Counted from the first letter of the stretch, positions 1 to 6,799 are shown. The stretch: DNA of 8,917 nucleotides from Pleurocapsa sp. MO_226.B13 (GCA_030064795.1 JASJEI010000453.1:1-8917); one strand, 5' to 3'. Numbers and translations: made by a program. Notes: generated by a model from the sequence alone, not told the origin.

Positions 1-64
1 CAGTAACCTCAGCAAACAATTTCGCCAAGTAATGGGGATGACACCCAAAACCTTTAGAGGCTAA
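1..64 (+). CDS. AraC-family transcriptional regulator, C-terminal end only
   Basis: Only the last 20 codons are in the window, read from base 2 and ending at TAA 62-64. The peptide begins SNLSKQFRQVMGMTP and ends KTFRG. The pattern S-x-L-S-x-x-F-(R/K)-x-x-x-G-x-T-P is the end of the second helix-turn-helix of AraC/XylS regulators: the recognition helix followed by the G-x-T-P turn. Such proteins bind DNA through two helix-turn-helix units at the C-terminus. The ligand domain lies outside the window, so the inducer and target genes cannot be named. The next gene starts about 180 bases downstream on the same strand and could be a target, but nothing in the sequence shows this. Confidence 0.8.
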   Translation, partial: SNLSKQFRQVMGMTPKTFRG

Positions 65-245
65 GAATGACGGTCAAGCGCATTTGAACAACAATTTACA
101 ATCCTAGAAAATTTCTTGCCTGAAAGTCATTTAGAAGTTTGACATGAATAATCCCCTGGTGCATTTTGATTGTCCAGAATGCTGCTGGGTAGATGAGTCT
201 CTTCATTATCAATAAAATAGTTATGTGTATGAGGAAGATTTTGTC

Positions 246-638
246 ATGCGTTTGATACACGATTTCAAACCGTTTGTCCCATCTAATGATTACGCTGTAT
301 CGAAATCATTCTATGAATCTATTGGTTTTACAATTAATTGGGATGATGGAGAAATTTGCGAAGTAGACACCAATTTTGGCTATCGCTTCCTGCTACTGCC
401 AAAGAACCATAACAACTATGCTCACAGCCTAATGCTACATTTTCTGGTTAACTCTGCCCAAGAATGGTACGACCACTTCAACAGTGTACAGTTGTCCGAG
501 AAATTTGAAGGTACGAAAGTTGCAGCACCTAAACTGATGCCATGGGGTTTATTGATAACTTATGTTTGGGACCCTTCTGGAGTATTGTTACATTTTGCTG
601 AGAGACCGAGCGAAACTACAGAACAAAACGCTGCCTAG
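246..638 (+). CDS. VOC-family (glyoxalase/bleomycin-resistance-like) protein
   Basis: This encodes a 130-residue protein of the vicinal-oxygen-chelate fold. Near the N-terminus, FVPSNDYAVSKSFYESIGF (residues 10-28) is the usual first beta strand and helix ('x-D-x-x-x-S-x-x-FY-x-x-lGF'). Near the C-terminus, WDPSGVLLHFAE (108-119) matches the typical 'DPdGn-x-hxF' strand that carries a metal-side acidic residue. The length fits a single-module VOC protein. I chose ATG 246 because GAGGAAG (231-237) lies 8 bases upstream as a Shine-Dalgarno sequence. An in-frame GTG at 225 would add 7 residues but would place that ribosome site inside the gene. VOC members include glyoxalases, dioxygenases and antibiotic-binding proteins, and the substrate cannot be inferred. 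It converges on the cupin gene across 47 bases. Confidence 0.85.
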   Translation: MRLIHDFKPFVPSNDYAVSKSFYESIGFTINWDDGEICEVDTNFGYRFLLLPKNHNNYAHSLMLHFLVNSAQEWYDHFNSVQLSEKFEGTKVAAPKLMPWGLLITYVWDPSGVLLHFAERPSETTEQNAA

Positions 639-685
639 AAGTATCTAACACTCAGACACTCAGATAGAAAGATGATTTACTCGCT

Positions 686-1108
686 CTAATTTGGATGAAT
701 GTTGTAAGGCACTACATTTTCCTGTTCATTCGGATCGTTACGTGAAACAATGGCGCGGGCTGGTTCAGTTTGACTCAAGTTAATCGCAGTATGAGGAACC
801 CCTGGTGGAATAAAGAGAAAGTCTCCCGCCTGATTGATGCTTGATTTTTCCAGTTTGGTGCCATATCGCGTTTCAACCTGTCCTTCGAGAACATAGATAC
901 CAGTTTCAAAGCCTTGGTGAAAGTGAGGAGCAGCGATCGCACCAGGTGGAATAACTACTAAGTGCATCGATAAGCCAGTTGCCCCTGCGGTTGCACCTGA
1001 AATACCGACAAAATAAGGGAGCTTTTGGCGCGTCATCACCCGACACTCGGGGCGAATTGTGATTAGGTCAGCATTGTTGTGATCTGACTTACCGTTGGAA
1101 TTGCTCAT
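686..1108 (-). CDS. Single-domain cupin protein
   Basis: This encodes a 140-residue protein with both cupin motifs. Motif 1 runs from G56 to G76: GAIAAPHFHQGFE, with metal-type ligands H62, H64 and E68. Motif 2 is GDFLFIPPGVPHTAIN (95-110), a perfect G-x5-P-x-G-x2-H-x3-N match with H106 as the fourth ligand. All four ligands of an active metal site are therefore present. There is no signal peptide or membrane segment, so it is probably cytosolic. Cupins of this size cover isomerases, dioxygenases and binding proteins, and no specific reaction can be assigned. The ATG at 1108 has no strong Shine-Dalgarno sequence before it. The gene lies about 105 bases downstream of the tRNA gene on the same strand. 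A HIP1 site (933-940) lies inside it. Confidence 0.85.
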   Translation of the reverse strand: MSNSNGKSDHNNADLITIRPECRVMTRQKLPYFVGISGATAGATGLSMHLVVIPPGAIAAPHFHQGFETGIYVLEGQVETRYGTKLEKSSINQAGDFLFIPPGVPHTAINLSQTEPARAIVSRNDPNEQENVVPYNIHPN

Positions 1109-1213
1109 CTACCAGATAGATAGTTTGGTTATGAATAATTATACAAATATCTTTGAGGGCGATCGCTCTAGGCAAAAAACCAGTCTCACTATAAGGCTGG
1201 CATAAACTGAATA

Positions 1214-1286
1214 TGAGAACGGTGGGACTCGAACCCACAACCAAACGATTAAGAGTCGCTTGCTCTGCCAATTGAGCTACGTTCCC
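1214..1286 (-). tRNA. tRNA-Lys, anticodon CUU
   Basis: All 73 positions fold as a standard tRNA. The acceptor stem GGGAACG pairs with CGTTCTC, with one G-U pair, and is followed by discriminator A. The D stem is GCTC/GAGC with loop AATTGGCA. The anticodon stem AGCGA/TCGTT carries the loop CTCTTAA, so bases 34-36 are CUU, which reads AAG (lysine). The variable loop is 5 bases. The T stem GTGGG/CCCAC carries loop TTCGAGT. The CCA end is not encoded. CUU is the accessory lysine isoacceptor, since tRNA-Lys(UUU) can read both codons. The 3' end faces the cupin gene, away from the replication and recombinase genes. That is the opposite of the usual arrangement for an element integrated into a tRNA 3' end. 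Confidence 0.96.
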
Positions 1287-1661
1287 AAGTGCAAATCCAC
1301 CTCTAGATTAAAGCGATCGCAAGCCAGATATTATTTGAAATATCTACTGCTTCAGTTCATTCTACGAAATCTGTATTTTGTGTAGTTGCACTTTAACTTC
1401 AGATTATTACTATTTTAGGTCAACTTGCTATTGCAACTTATTTCTAAGCAACTGGTTTAGTCCTAATGATTGAGTGTGCTGTGGGATATTGGGGTTTGAC
1501 GATGTAGAACTCAGTTGAAGTTCCGGTAATTCCGTAACTCGGTAATAGACGCGATCGCCTCTAGCTGACAAAAACGGACATAATTCGCAAATATTCTTAA
1601 AAAGACAGAATTCTCTGAGAAATAAGAGATAGATTGAAGGTAAAAGACCTCTCTCTCTTCT
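1287..1661. other. Gene-free stretch with HIP1 sites and short palindromes
   Basis: No coding region of credible length is seen. The stretch holds two HIP1 octamers (1313-1320 and 1551-1558). It also holds an inverted repeat AGATATT/AATATCT (1326-1345, 6-base spacer), and GACA(T/G)AATTC twice (1577-1586, 1604-1613). TTCTC-T-GAGAA (1611-1621) is a short perfect palindrome. The promoter of the tRNA gene must lie at its left end on the minus strand, and that of the 1662 gene at its right end, but I could not assign convincing -35/-10 pairs. Confidence 0.6.
1596..1616 (+). repeat. 21-bp direct repeat, copy 1
   Basis: The sequence reads CTTAAAAAGACA, then G, then AATTCTCT. It matches positions 6979-6999 at 20 of 21 bases in the same orientation, and the only difference is G here for T there. 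This copy lies 45 bases before the start codon of the gene at 1662. A related shorter motif (GACATAATTC) sits 27 bases to the left at 1577. It could be a recombination core, a regulatory site or a replicon repeat. Confidence 0.75.
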
Positions 1662-2489
1662 ATGAATGCTGCTATTGAATCCAAAAAAGCAAAACCAGAA
1701 CTAATTTATCAAGGTATTGGTGTCATCTGCGGTTGCGTAACAGTAGATGCCTCTGAAAAATACTTCATCGATATAGAAGGAGAAAAATTTGGGTTTCAAC
1801 CGACCAAATCAGTCAGAACTAGACTAACCGAATGCCTAGAACAAGATCCTAATACCGAGGTCTATCTAAGAGTCTATCCTGTCTATAGTTATAAGCATCA
1901 TCAGCTATGGTTTACTGCTACCAAGGTTTACAGTAATAAGCCAGAATTAGCTCAAATCAATCAATTTATCCTAGCTGGAATCTGGCAATATATCCCCCAA
2001 CTTCCCGACCAGCCCGTAATGTCTATTTACCGCAATAGTCTAAGAGGTAGAGAGAAAATCGAGTCGGTCAGAACCAATCATCTGCCCGTGCGGGGTTTTG
2101 TCGAATCAGCCTATCGTTACCAAGAAATTAATTCATCAGAAAACCCACCAAAGCGTAGATTTTATCGATTGCTAGTTCGCTTAAATCCCCAGCAACAGAC
2201 ATTTGAGTATCTATCATTACTGGAGAGTAGCGAAAACGTTCCGAATTACATTAGGAAGAAGAAGAAAAAGACCAAGAAAAAACGAAAGCCATCTCAGCCA
2301 GACCCCATCAAAAAAGTCAAGCAGATGAATTTTTCCTTACTCCAAAAAAACGCTATTAAGCTCAGAGAAGCTGGCTTTTTTGAGGGCAAAGTATCGGGTA
2401 AAGGCATCACCAAAGAGACACTGCGTACCAAAGTAGAAGACAGCCTTAGCAATCATCCTGAAGCGGTCAAGGTGTTGAGTCATAAGTGA
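1662..2489 (+). CDS. Hypothetical plasmid-type protein, beta-rich N-terminus with Lys-rich linker
   Basis: This encodes a 275-residue protein that I do not recognise as a named family. The N-terminal ~90 residues alternate hydrophobic and polar residues as short strands: IYQGIGVICGCVTV, KYFIDIEG, EVYLRVYPVY, HQLWFTATKVY. This is compatible with an OB-like barrel, but that is inference only. A second strand-rich part follows (about 144-190). Residues 198-211 form a very basic linker (RKKKKKTKKKRKPS). After it comes a helical tail of about 60 residues with further Lys/Arg and a possible small helical domain (NFSLLQKNAIKLREAGFF). The basic linker and the pairing with a replication gene suggest a nucleic-acid-binding role, perhaps a replication accessory protein. 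ATG 1662 has no Shine-Dalgarno sequence directly before it. A CT-rich tract (CTCTCTCTTC) occupies the site and could pair with AAGAGA upstream. The gene converges on the replication gene. Confidence 0.75.
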   Translation: MNAAIESKKAKPELIYQGIGVICGCVTVDASEKYFIDIEGEKFGFQPTKSVRTRLTECLEQDPNTEVYLRVYPVYSYKHHQLWFTATKVYSNKPELAQINQFILAGIWQYIPQLPDQPVMSIYRNSLRGREKIESVRTNHLPVRGFVESAYRYQEINSSENPPKRRFYRLLVRLNPQQQTFEYLSLLESSENVPNYIRKKKKKTKKKRKPSQPDPIKKVKQMNFSLLQKNAIKLREAGFFEGKVSGKGITKETLRTKVEDSLSNHPEAVKVLSHK

Positions 2490-2658
2490 AACTCTGTTTA
2501 ACCGCTCTTTAAGGATTAATTTACCAGGTACTTACTACGTCGCTGGCAGTTGTTCTATTCCAATAGTTAATTTAGAATTATTCCCGTAATACCCACTCAC
2601 CAGGGGCAATGTTTAAAGATGAATCTATCAGATACCCCCATAAGTTAATTTCATCACC
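2490..2658. other. Gene-free stretch after the 1662 gene
   Basis: I see no gene or strong structure in this stretch. No GC-rich hairpin followed by a T-run is present after the stop at 2489, so I cannot place a classical terminator for this gene. The repeat mosaic starts at 2659. Confidence 0.4.
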
Positions 2659-2673
2659 AAGCCCTTCGGGCTT
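2659..2673. repeat. Perfect hairpin AAGCCC-TTC-GGGCTT
   Basis: A 6-bp perfect stem with a 3-base loop lies at the left edge of the repeat mosaic. No T-run follows on either strand, so a classical rho-independent terminator is not supported. It could still slow converging transcripts. Hairpins of the same style, with a TTC loop, recur at 4734-4746 inside the replication gene. Confidence 0.6.
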
Positions 2674-2858
2674 AAGTCAAAAGTCAAGAGTCACGCATTC
2701 AAAAGTAAGATGAAGTCCGAAGTTGGTCTGAACACATGCGGGCAAGCCCTTTGTCGTCTTTAAAGACGAAAAGAAAGAAAATATATTTCAATTCTTGAAT
2801 CCTCTTACGTGACTGAAGAGGTTAAAATGCGTGACTTTTGACTTCTAACTTTTGACTT
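2674..2858. repeat. 185-bp segment with imperfect terminal inverted repeats
   Basis: The left end reads AAGTCAAAAGTCAAGA then GTCACGCAT. The right end, reverse-complemented, reads AAGTCAAAAGTTAGAAGTC then AAAAGTCACGCAT. The outer ten bases and the inner GTCACGCAT match, with a length difference between. AAGTCAAAAGTCA-type tracts are familiar as dispersed intergenic repeats in cyanobacteria. The segment encodes nothing. It contains a perfect 16-bp palindrome (2754-2769). No target-site duplication is visible, so a MITE origin is possible but unproven. Confidence 0.55.
2735..2821. repeat. Palindrome-bearing dispersed repeat, copy A
   Basis: The motifs in order are CATGCGG, a GGGC-AA-GCCC palindrome (2740-2749), CCCTTTGTCGTC, the perfect palindrome TCGTCTTTAAAGACGA (2754-2769), ATTTCAAT, and the hairpin CCTCTT/AAGAGG (2801-2821). 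The same order is seen in copy B at 2961-3050, so the two are diverged copies of one ~90-bp unit. Confidence 0.6.
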
Positions 2859-2905
2859 GTGAAAGCCAACTCGCACAAAATCTCCTGAATGATGGGCTAC
2901 TTTAC

Positions 2906-2938
2906 CAATGGACAATTGATAATTGACAATTGATAATT
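2906..2938. repeat. GACAATTGATAATT tandem duplication and flanking motif
   Basis: A 14-bp unit GACAATTGATAATT is repeated exactly twice (2911-2924, 2925-2938) and preceded by CAATG. An inverted relative (GTCCATTGTTCATTGTCAAT, starting at 3125) sits at the other end of the mosaic. The two tracts therefore bracket 2906-3150. Confidence 0.65.
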
Positions 2939-2960
2939 ATTTAATTAGGTTAAAAGCCTA

Positions 2961-3050
2961 CATGCGGCAAACCTTCGCCTTTGTCGTTCACGAAGAAATA
3001 AATAAAAATAAGTTTTTCCTTAATTTCAATCCTCTTCTTTTAAGGAGAGG
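2961..3050. repeat. Palindrome-bearing dispersed repeat, copy B
   Basis: CATGCGG, CGCCTTTGTCGTT, an A-rich middle, ATTTCAAT and a hairpin CCTCTTCT/AGGAGAGG (3031-3050, containing one G-T pair) follow the same order as in copy A at 2735-2821. The middle is diverged and lacks the 16-bp palindrome. An open frame across this copy is not credible as a gene. Confidence 0.6.
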
Positions 3051-3072
3051 TGCTTTCTCGTACGCCCAGTTC

Positions 3073-3122
3073 GTCGTCCATGCGGCTAAAGCCTTTGGCG
3101 ACGACTTCGCAGCTTCACTGCG
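3073..3122. repeat. Nested palindromes overlapping the end of the replication gene
   Basis: GTCGTC (3073-3078) pairs with GACGAC (3100-3105) around an inner GGCT-AA-AGCC (3084-3093). Next comes CGCAG-CTTCA-CTGCG (3108-3122), whose loop contains the stop codon of the replication gene (3115-3117, minus strand). The block also contains CATGCGG and GCCTTTGGCGACGAC, so it resembles a third, partial copy of the unit at 2735 and 2961. A structure at this site could stop or slow transcripts arriving from the right. Confidence 0.6.
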
Positions 3123-6100
3123 TGCGTCCATTGTTCATTGTCAATTGTTGAAATATCCATCCCTTGAGCCAGCCCCAGGTACTTTTAAACCAAACAATCT
3201 CTTTATCTTGGTAATCCGTTAATTGAGGTCTTGATGGAGAAATAACAGTATTTCCTACCTCAGACGAACGATCTAAATCGTTCGATTTATTATCTACTTT
3301 TTCTGTAACAGAAACACTATCTGGTTTATCTACATTTTTAGGGGGTTCTGTTACAGGGTCTAAGCCTTGTGGAGTAATGGATCTAGCAGATCGTTCGACT
3401 AGTTTTGATTCGGCTCGATTTGTTGCTAATTCAGACTGCTTTTCTTGAATATATTTTATTTTTTCTGTGACTTGATCAGTCAATGACCAGTCTAAATGTT
3501 CTACTTCATCTCTTAGATATTTTTGGTACTTATTGCCGATACATTGGAGAATTACCTGTCGGTCATCATCTTCAATAAGTTGGCGATTAAGCTGATAAAT
3601 TCTGATAGACTCCAAGCTTACTCGAACTTGTTTTGATTGCCAGCCATGACCGAGCATACGGAGTAAACTACCAACATAGCGAATTGGATGTTGACCAGGA
3701 GAACGCCCTAAAACTTGCCTGTATTTGGTCTTGTGTCCTTTGTTCCAGATAGCTAAGATCTCAGGAGACTCATTGGTGTATTGATTATCTAGATTATTGA
3801 GTAGCTCGTGAACTCCCAATTCCCGCAAAGCGGAAATCGTTGCCAATCTAGTTTTGATTTTCCAAAGAGATACCTGTTCGTATTCAATGAACTTACGACA
3901 AAGAAAATGATATTTCTCCTGTTGTAGCGTTTTAGCTACATCGGGGTTGTTCAGCAACCAGAACAATTCTTGTTTTTCAATGAATCCAGGTTCGGCATAG
4001 CGAAGCTTATAAATCAACTCTGGATTCCATCGTTGGCTGTCTTCAATTCCTGGCAATCGTCGTTTTAACAGAGCTTTAATTAGCTTACACCGATCCTCCC
4101 AACCAGCATCGAATGCTAAAGGCTTGTCTGCTAATTCTGGGGGAATATCTTCAGAATTAAAAATATCTTGGCAGTTATGCTCTTTGACGAATTTAGTTGC
4201 TGCTTTAACTTCCTGCTTAATTTCCCAACTATCTTTGCCAGTAACTAGATTTACGGAATATCCGTGAGCTTCTAATGATTCGAGTACGCATTCGCGTAAA
4301 TTACTCTTTTCATAGTTGGCAATTGCTGTGAGTTGATTAGCAGTATTGTAATGAGGAGTTTTACTTTGACGGAATACCGAGCGGATTTGAGAGATTAGCA
4401 GTTCTTCATCCTCTTCTCCTGCCATACTGAGCCTAATGTCTCGAACGAGGTTTTGGTCGACCACTTTAGCTATTTTGTCAGCCAAGGGGCTTCTAATAGT
4501 TTCTGATTCAGGTAAAGACACCCACTGTTTGCACCAGAAATATTTAGGGCAAGATACATCGCGAATGCGAGCCATCAACTGTAAAATAGCATCCACTTGC
4601 AATACGCCAAAGAAAAAGCAGAAGTGATGGCTGAAATAGTTAGTGATACTAACATCAACTCCCGATTCAGCCGATGGGGTATAGATTAAAACATCGGGTT
4701 TATATTTAGTTAGGTAGCGATCAGCTTGAGAAGTGCGCTTCGCGCAATCGCTGGGACTGATGTTCTGATTCTCATTTTTCTTTTTTGTTCCGCCTCCTCC
4801 TAAGAACTCTTTGACAGATTTTTCCTTGACGGTTTTAGAATCTATGCGTAAGACGTCATAGCCTCGTTCGCTGAGTAAATTATCCAAAGATTCGCCAAAT
4901 ACTTGAGAATCCAAGCCGATGGCGGGAACGGGAGCAAAATTTAATAGTTCGTCTAGCCAGGGAGAGCGATCGTTGACTTTAAGCTTGCCATCAATCTCTA
5001 CTCCCATTAAAAAGTTAACTGGGGCTTTATTGTTTCTCCAGGTATTTTCGATAGTGCTAATTTTTTTGTCTGGGCAGAGTGCAGTTAAGTAACCCACCAC
5101 CCAATCTGCCATCATGCCATCGAGACAGATCAAGCGCTCGCAGCGACGAATTGCTTCGGCGAATAGATTGAGAATGCGTTCGCGGTTTTTGACAGTTTGA
5201 GAGAATAGTCCGTGACGAATTACAGAACAAACTTCATCTAGGATGAGAACTTTACCCTCAAAGTCTGAGGGTTTAAATCGCCAAAGAGAATCTATACAGA
5301 GGGCAATTCGAGAAGAGTCCCAACCAATTAGATTGAGTCCATCGTGTTCGTGTAGATGATAAAATCCCGAATCAGCGCACCATTGTAGCAATAAGGTATT
5401 GCGATAACCGAGACAGATTGCCCCCATATCTTTAAGCTCTGCTAACCATTTAACTAAATTAGTAGTTTTGCCAGAGCCTGTAGTGCTTTTGATAAAGGTA
5501 GCAGTATTACTAGCTGGTAATTTTGATTTAAAGTGGCGTTGATGAATTTGTTTTTGGGCGGTGAAATGTTTTGATTTGCGCCATGAATCTCTTGTCCCGG
5601 CAATGTATTGTTGTTTTTCAGCTAGAGAAATGAAAGCGTCAGGTGAAAGATAGGTAATTTGTGAAAGAGTCACCCCAAAGATTTCATCAATATCCCCATC
5701 TTCTTTTGTTATCTGCTGCCACCAAGCTACTTGAACGTCATAGTTCCACTGTTTGAGTAAGCCAAAGACTTTTTTATACTGATTGAGAACATTGGGGTTT
5801 ATTACTGCCCCAGCATCGGGATAAAGGATAATCTCTTGGGCTGACAAATGTTCTAAAGTGTCAAAAAGAGTTTTAGAGGAAGAGGCAAAATTACCCCCAC
5901 TCGCACCGATGACAGGGATCTTTAGCAGATGTGATGCAATGTGGGGCTTAATTGTAGTTCCTTCAGTCAGCCCTACAACTCCCCTCGTCGCATTAGGGAC
6001 AGTAGAGTTGGGTATCCAAACTCCTAGGGGTAGTTCGCCATATTGCTTGTTATGGGAAGTTGGTCGGTGATGTCGTTTCCTCTCTGAAGCAGCCCAGATG

Positions 6101-6687
6101 TATTTAGCTTGACTATTATTATCCTGTCTTAATTGCCAGGAAACATATTGCCCGACTTGGTTACGGATAGGACAGAGAATACCCGATTCTGGAGTTAGTA
6201 AAGATTCTCCTCCGAGTCTTACCCCTGCTAAGTTGTCATCAACAGGTATAGCTAATTTTTGCCATTTACCAACGCTGCGATAACCAGCGTCGTCAATTTG
6301 CTCGTCGGTTAGTCCCCGATCTCTTAGGTGTTGTCGATGTTTTCCGCTCAGAGAAAGTTGAGATAATATCTGTTTGATCAATTTATCTTTTTCTCGGTCG
6401 GGCAGAGAACGAGCCTGTTTTTCTAAAAGCTTTTGTTCTCTAATTTTTTGACGAGTTTCTGGTGATTGCTTCCATTTGGCAAGGTTTTCTGCCCTCTGTG
6501 CTTCCACATCTGGAGCATAAGCCCACATATTGAAGCCCCAGGCATCTTTTCCGCGAAATATCCAGTCATCAGGAGTGGTGGTGTTATCTCGACAGTGAAC
6601 TAGCTTGGTAGTTTGGTTTTCTCGGCAATCATTTCTCGCACCATTACATACAGGGCAGTTACGGCGGTTGTAGCGAATCCAGTTCAT
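3115..6687 (-). CDS. CyRepA1-like plasmid replication protein (zinc finger, DUF3854 TOPRIM, helicase)
   Basis: This encodes 1190 residues. A zinc-finger-like start has C11, C14, C21 and C32. A TOPRIM-like DUF3854 region follows (about 130-345), with LTEG (E242), GASGG (261-265), YPDAG (D291) and DGDIDE (330-335), the acidic set of primases. A superfamily-2-like helicase follows: Walker A TTGSGKTT (402-409, K407), Walker B LILDEVC (D484, E485), motif V-like YTPSAESGVDVS (669-680), and motif VI-like QLMARIR (703-709). The C-terminal ~450 residues are unassigned and end in a polar tail. This order is that of cyanobacterial plasmid replication proteins, thought to prime and unwind at the plasmid origin. 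ATG 6687 is certain: AGGAGGT lies 8 bases upstream. Two oddities stand out: a Gly/Lys-rich insert (630-654) before motif V, and a last stretch of about 11 residues encoded by dispersed repeat DNA. Confidence 0.88.
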   Translation of the reverse strand: MNWIRYNRRNCPVCNGARNDCRENQTTKLVHCRDNTTTPDDWIFRGKDAWGFNMWAYAPDVEAQRAENLAKWKQSPETRQKIREQKLLEKQARSLPDREKDKLIKQILSQLSLSGKHRQHLRDRGLTDEQIDDAGYRSVGKWQKLAIPVDDNLAGVRLGGESLLTPESGILCPIRNQVGQYVSWQLRQDNNSQAKYIWAASERKRHHRPTSHNKQYGELPLGVWIPNSTVPNATRGVVGLTEGTTIKPHIASHLLKIPVIGASGGNFASSSKTLFDTLEHLSAQEIILYPDAGAVINPNVLNQYKKVFGLLKQWNYDVQVAWWQQITKEDGDIDEIFGVTLSQITYLSPDAFISLAEKQQYIAGTRDSWRKSKHFTAQKQIHQRHFKSKLPASNTATFIKSTTGSGKTTNLVKWLAELKDMGAICLGYRNTLLLQWCADSGFYHLHEHDGLNLIGWDSSRIALCIDSLWRFKPSDFEGKVLILDEVCSVIRHGLFSQTVKNRERILNLFAEAIRRCERLICLDGMMADWVVGYLTALCPDKKISTIENTWRNNKAPVNFLMGVEIDGKLKVNDRSPWLDELLNFAPVPAIGLDSQVFGESLDNLLSERGYDVLRIDSKTVKEKSVKEFLGGGGTKKKNENQNISPSDCAKRTSQADRYLTKYKPDVLIYTPSAESGVDVSITNYFSHHFCFFFGVLQVDAILQLMARIRDVSCPKYFWCKQWVSLPESETIRSPLADKIAKVVDQNLVRDIRLSMAGEEDEELLISQIRSVFRQSKTPHYNTANQLTAIANYEKSNLRECVLESLEAHGYSVNLVTGKDSWEIKQEVKAATKFVKEHNCQDIFNSEDIPPELADKPLAFDAGWEDRCKLIKALLKRRLPGIEDSQRWNPELIYKLRYAEPGFIEKQELFWLLNNPDVAKTLQQEKYHFLCRKFIEYEQVSLWKIKTRLATISALRELGVHELLNNLDNQYTNESPEILAIWNKGHKTKYRQVLGRSPGQHPIRYVGSLLRMLGHGWQSKQVRVSLESIRIYQLNRQLIEDDDRQVILQCIGNKYQKYLRDEVEHLDWSLTDQVTEKIKYIQEKQSELATNRAESKLVERSARSITPQGLDPVTEPPKNVDKPDSVSVTEKVDNKSNDLDRSSEVGNTVISPSRPQLTDYQDKEIVWFKSTWGWLKGWIFQQLTMNNGRTQ
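4726..4800 (-). repeat. In-frame repeat-like insert in the replication gene
   Basis: Residues 630-654 (GGGGTKKKNENQ, then NISPSDCAKRTSQ) are low in complexity and separate the helix ending KEFL from RYLTKYKPDVLIY. The DNA contains the perfect hairpin TGCGC-TTC-GCGCA (4734-4746) and a purine run. The hairpin has the same TTC-loop style as the one at 2659. It looks like a short dispersed repeat that entered without breaking the frame, but this is inference without homologues to align. Confidence 0.4.
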
Positions 6688-6688
6688 C

Positions 6689-6799
6689 TTAAGCTACCTC
6701 CTGAATGTAGTTGGGAGGGTTAAGAAAATGGCTGTTTCGCCTTCTTAGCTGGTCAAGTAGAGAGGTTTCGCGGTGGGAATCATCCCCAGAATAGGTCAC
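6689..6799 (-). CDS. Putative 36-residue leader ORF coupled to the replication gene
   Basis: An open frame from GTG 6799 encodes 36 residues, with SLLDQLRRRNSHFLNPPNY in the middle and IQEVA at the end. Its stop TAA (6689-6691) is separated from the replication start ATG by one base. The replication gene's ribosome site AGGAGGT lies in its final codons CAG GAG GTA. Termination here would leave a ribosome at the next start, a classical layout for translational coupling. The frame stays open upstream to 6865 without ATG and with normal-looking composition (REIRFITSSFANFVIEHRT). The real start may therefore be a non-standard codon such as ATA 6850, or an ATG may have been lost. GTG 6799 has no clear Shine-Dalgarno sequence. 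I do not recognise the peptide. Confidence 0.45.
   Translation of the reverse strand: MTYSGDDSHRETSLLDQLRRRNSHFLNPPNYIQEVA
6696..6702 (-). promoter_or_regulatory. Strong Shine-Dalgarno of the replication gene inside the leader ORF
   Basis: The sequence on the minus strand is AGGAGGT, 8 bases before ATG 6687. It is the strongest ribosome site in the window and is covered by the codons CAG GAG GTA of the leader frame, so translation of the leader would affect access to it. Confidence 0.8.

Noticed and set aside
139..168. Promoter of the VOC gene with TTGACA at 139-144
   Set aside because: The -35 match is perfect but no acceptable -10 box lies at the right distance.
1089..1271. Minus-strand open frame of 60 codons
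   Set aside because: It begins inside the tRNA gene and overlaps the cupin start, and its composition is that of non-coding DNA.
1214..1286. tRNA-Lys as integration site of the region to its right
   Set aside because: The tRNA 3' end points left, away from the recombinase and replication genes, and I found no second copy of the 3' end sequence in the window.
2659..2673. Rho-independent terminator for the 1662 gene
   Set aside because: The hairpin is good but has no T-run on either strand and is 170 bases beyond the stop.
2659..3150. CRISPR array
   Set aside because: The repeats are diverged, palindromic and irregularly spaced, with no unique spacers of constant length and no cas genes.
2923..3222. 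Plus-strand open frame of 99 codons
   Set aside because: It runs through the dispersed repeats and then over the end of the replication gene on the opposite strand, with no ribosome site or family resemblance. Such frames are typical of translated cyanobacterial repeats.
4436..4627. Plus-strand open frame of 63 codons, and a similar one at 5858-6070
   Set aside because: Both lie opposite well-supported replication-protein coding sequence with conserved motifs and have no ribosome site.
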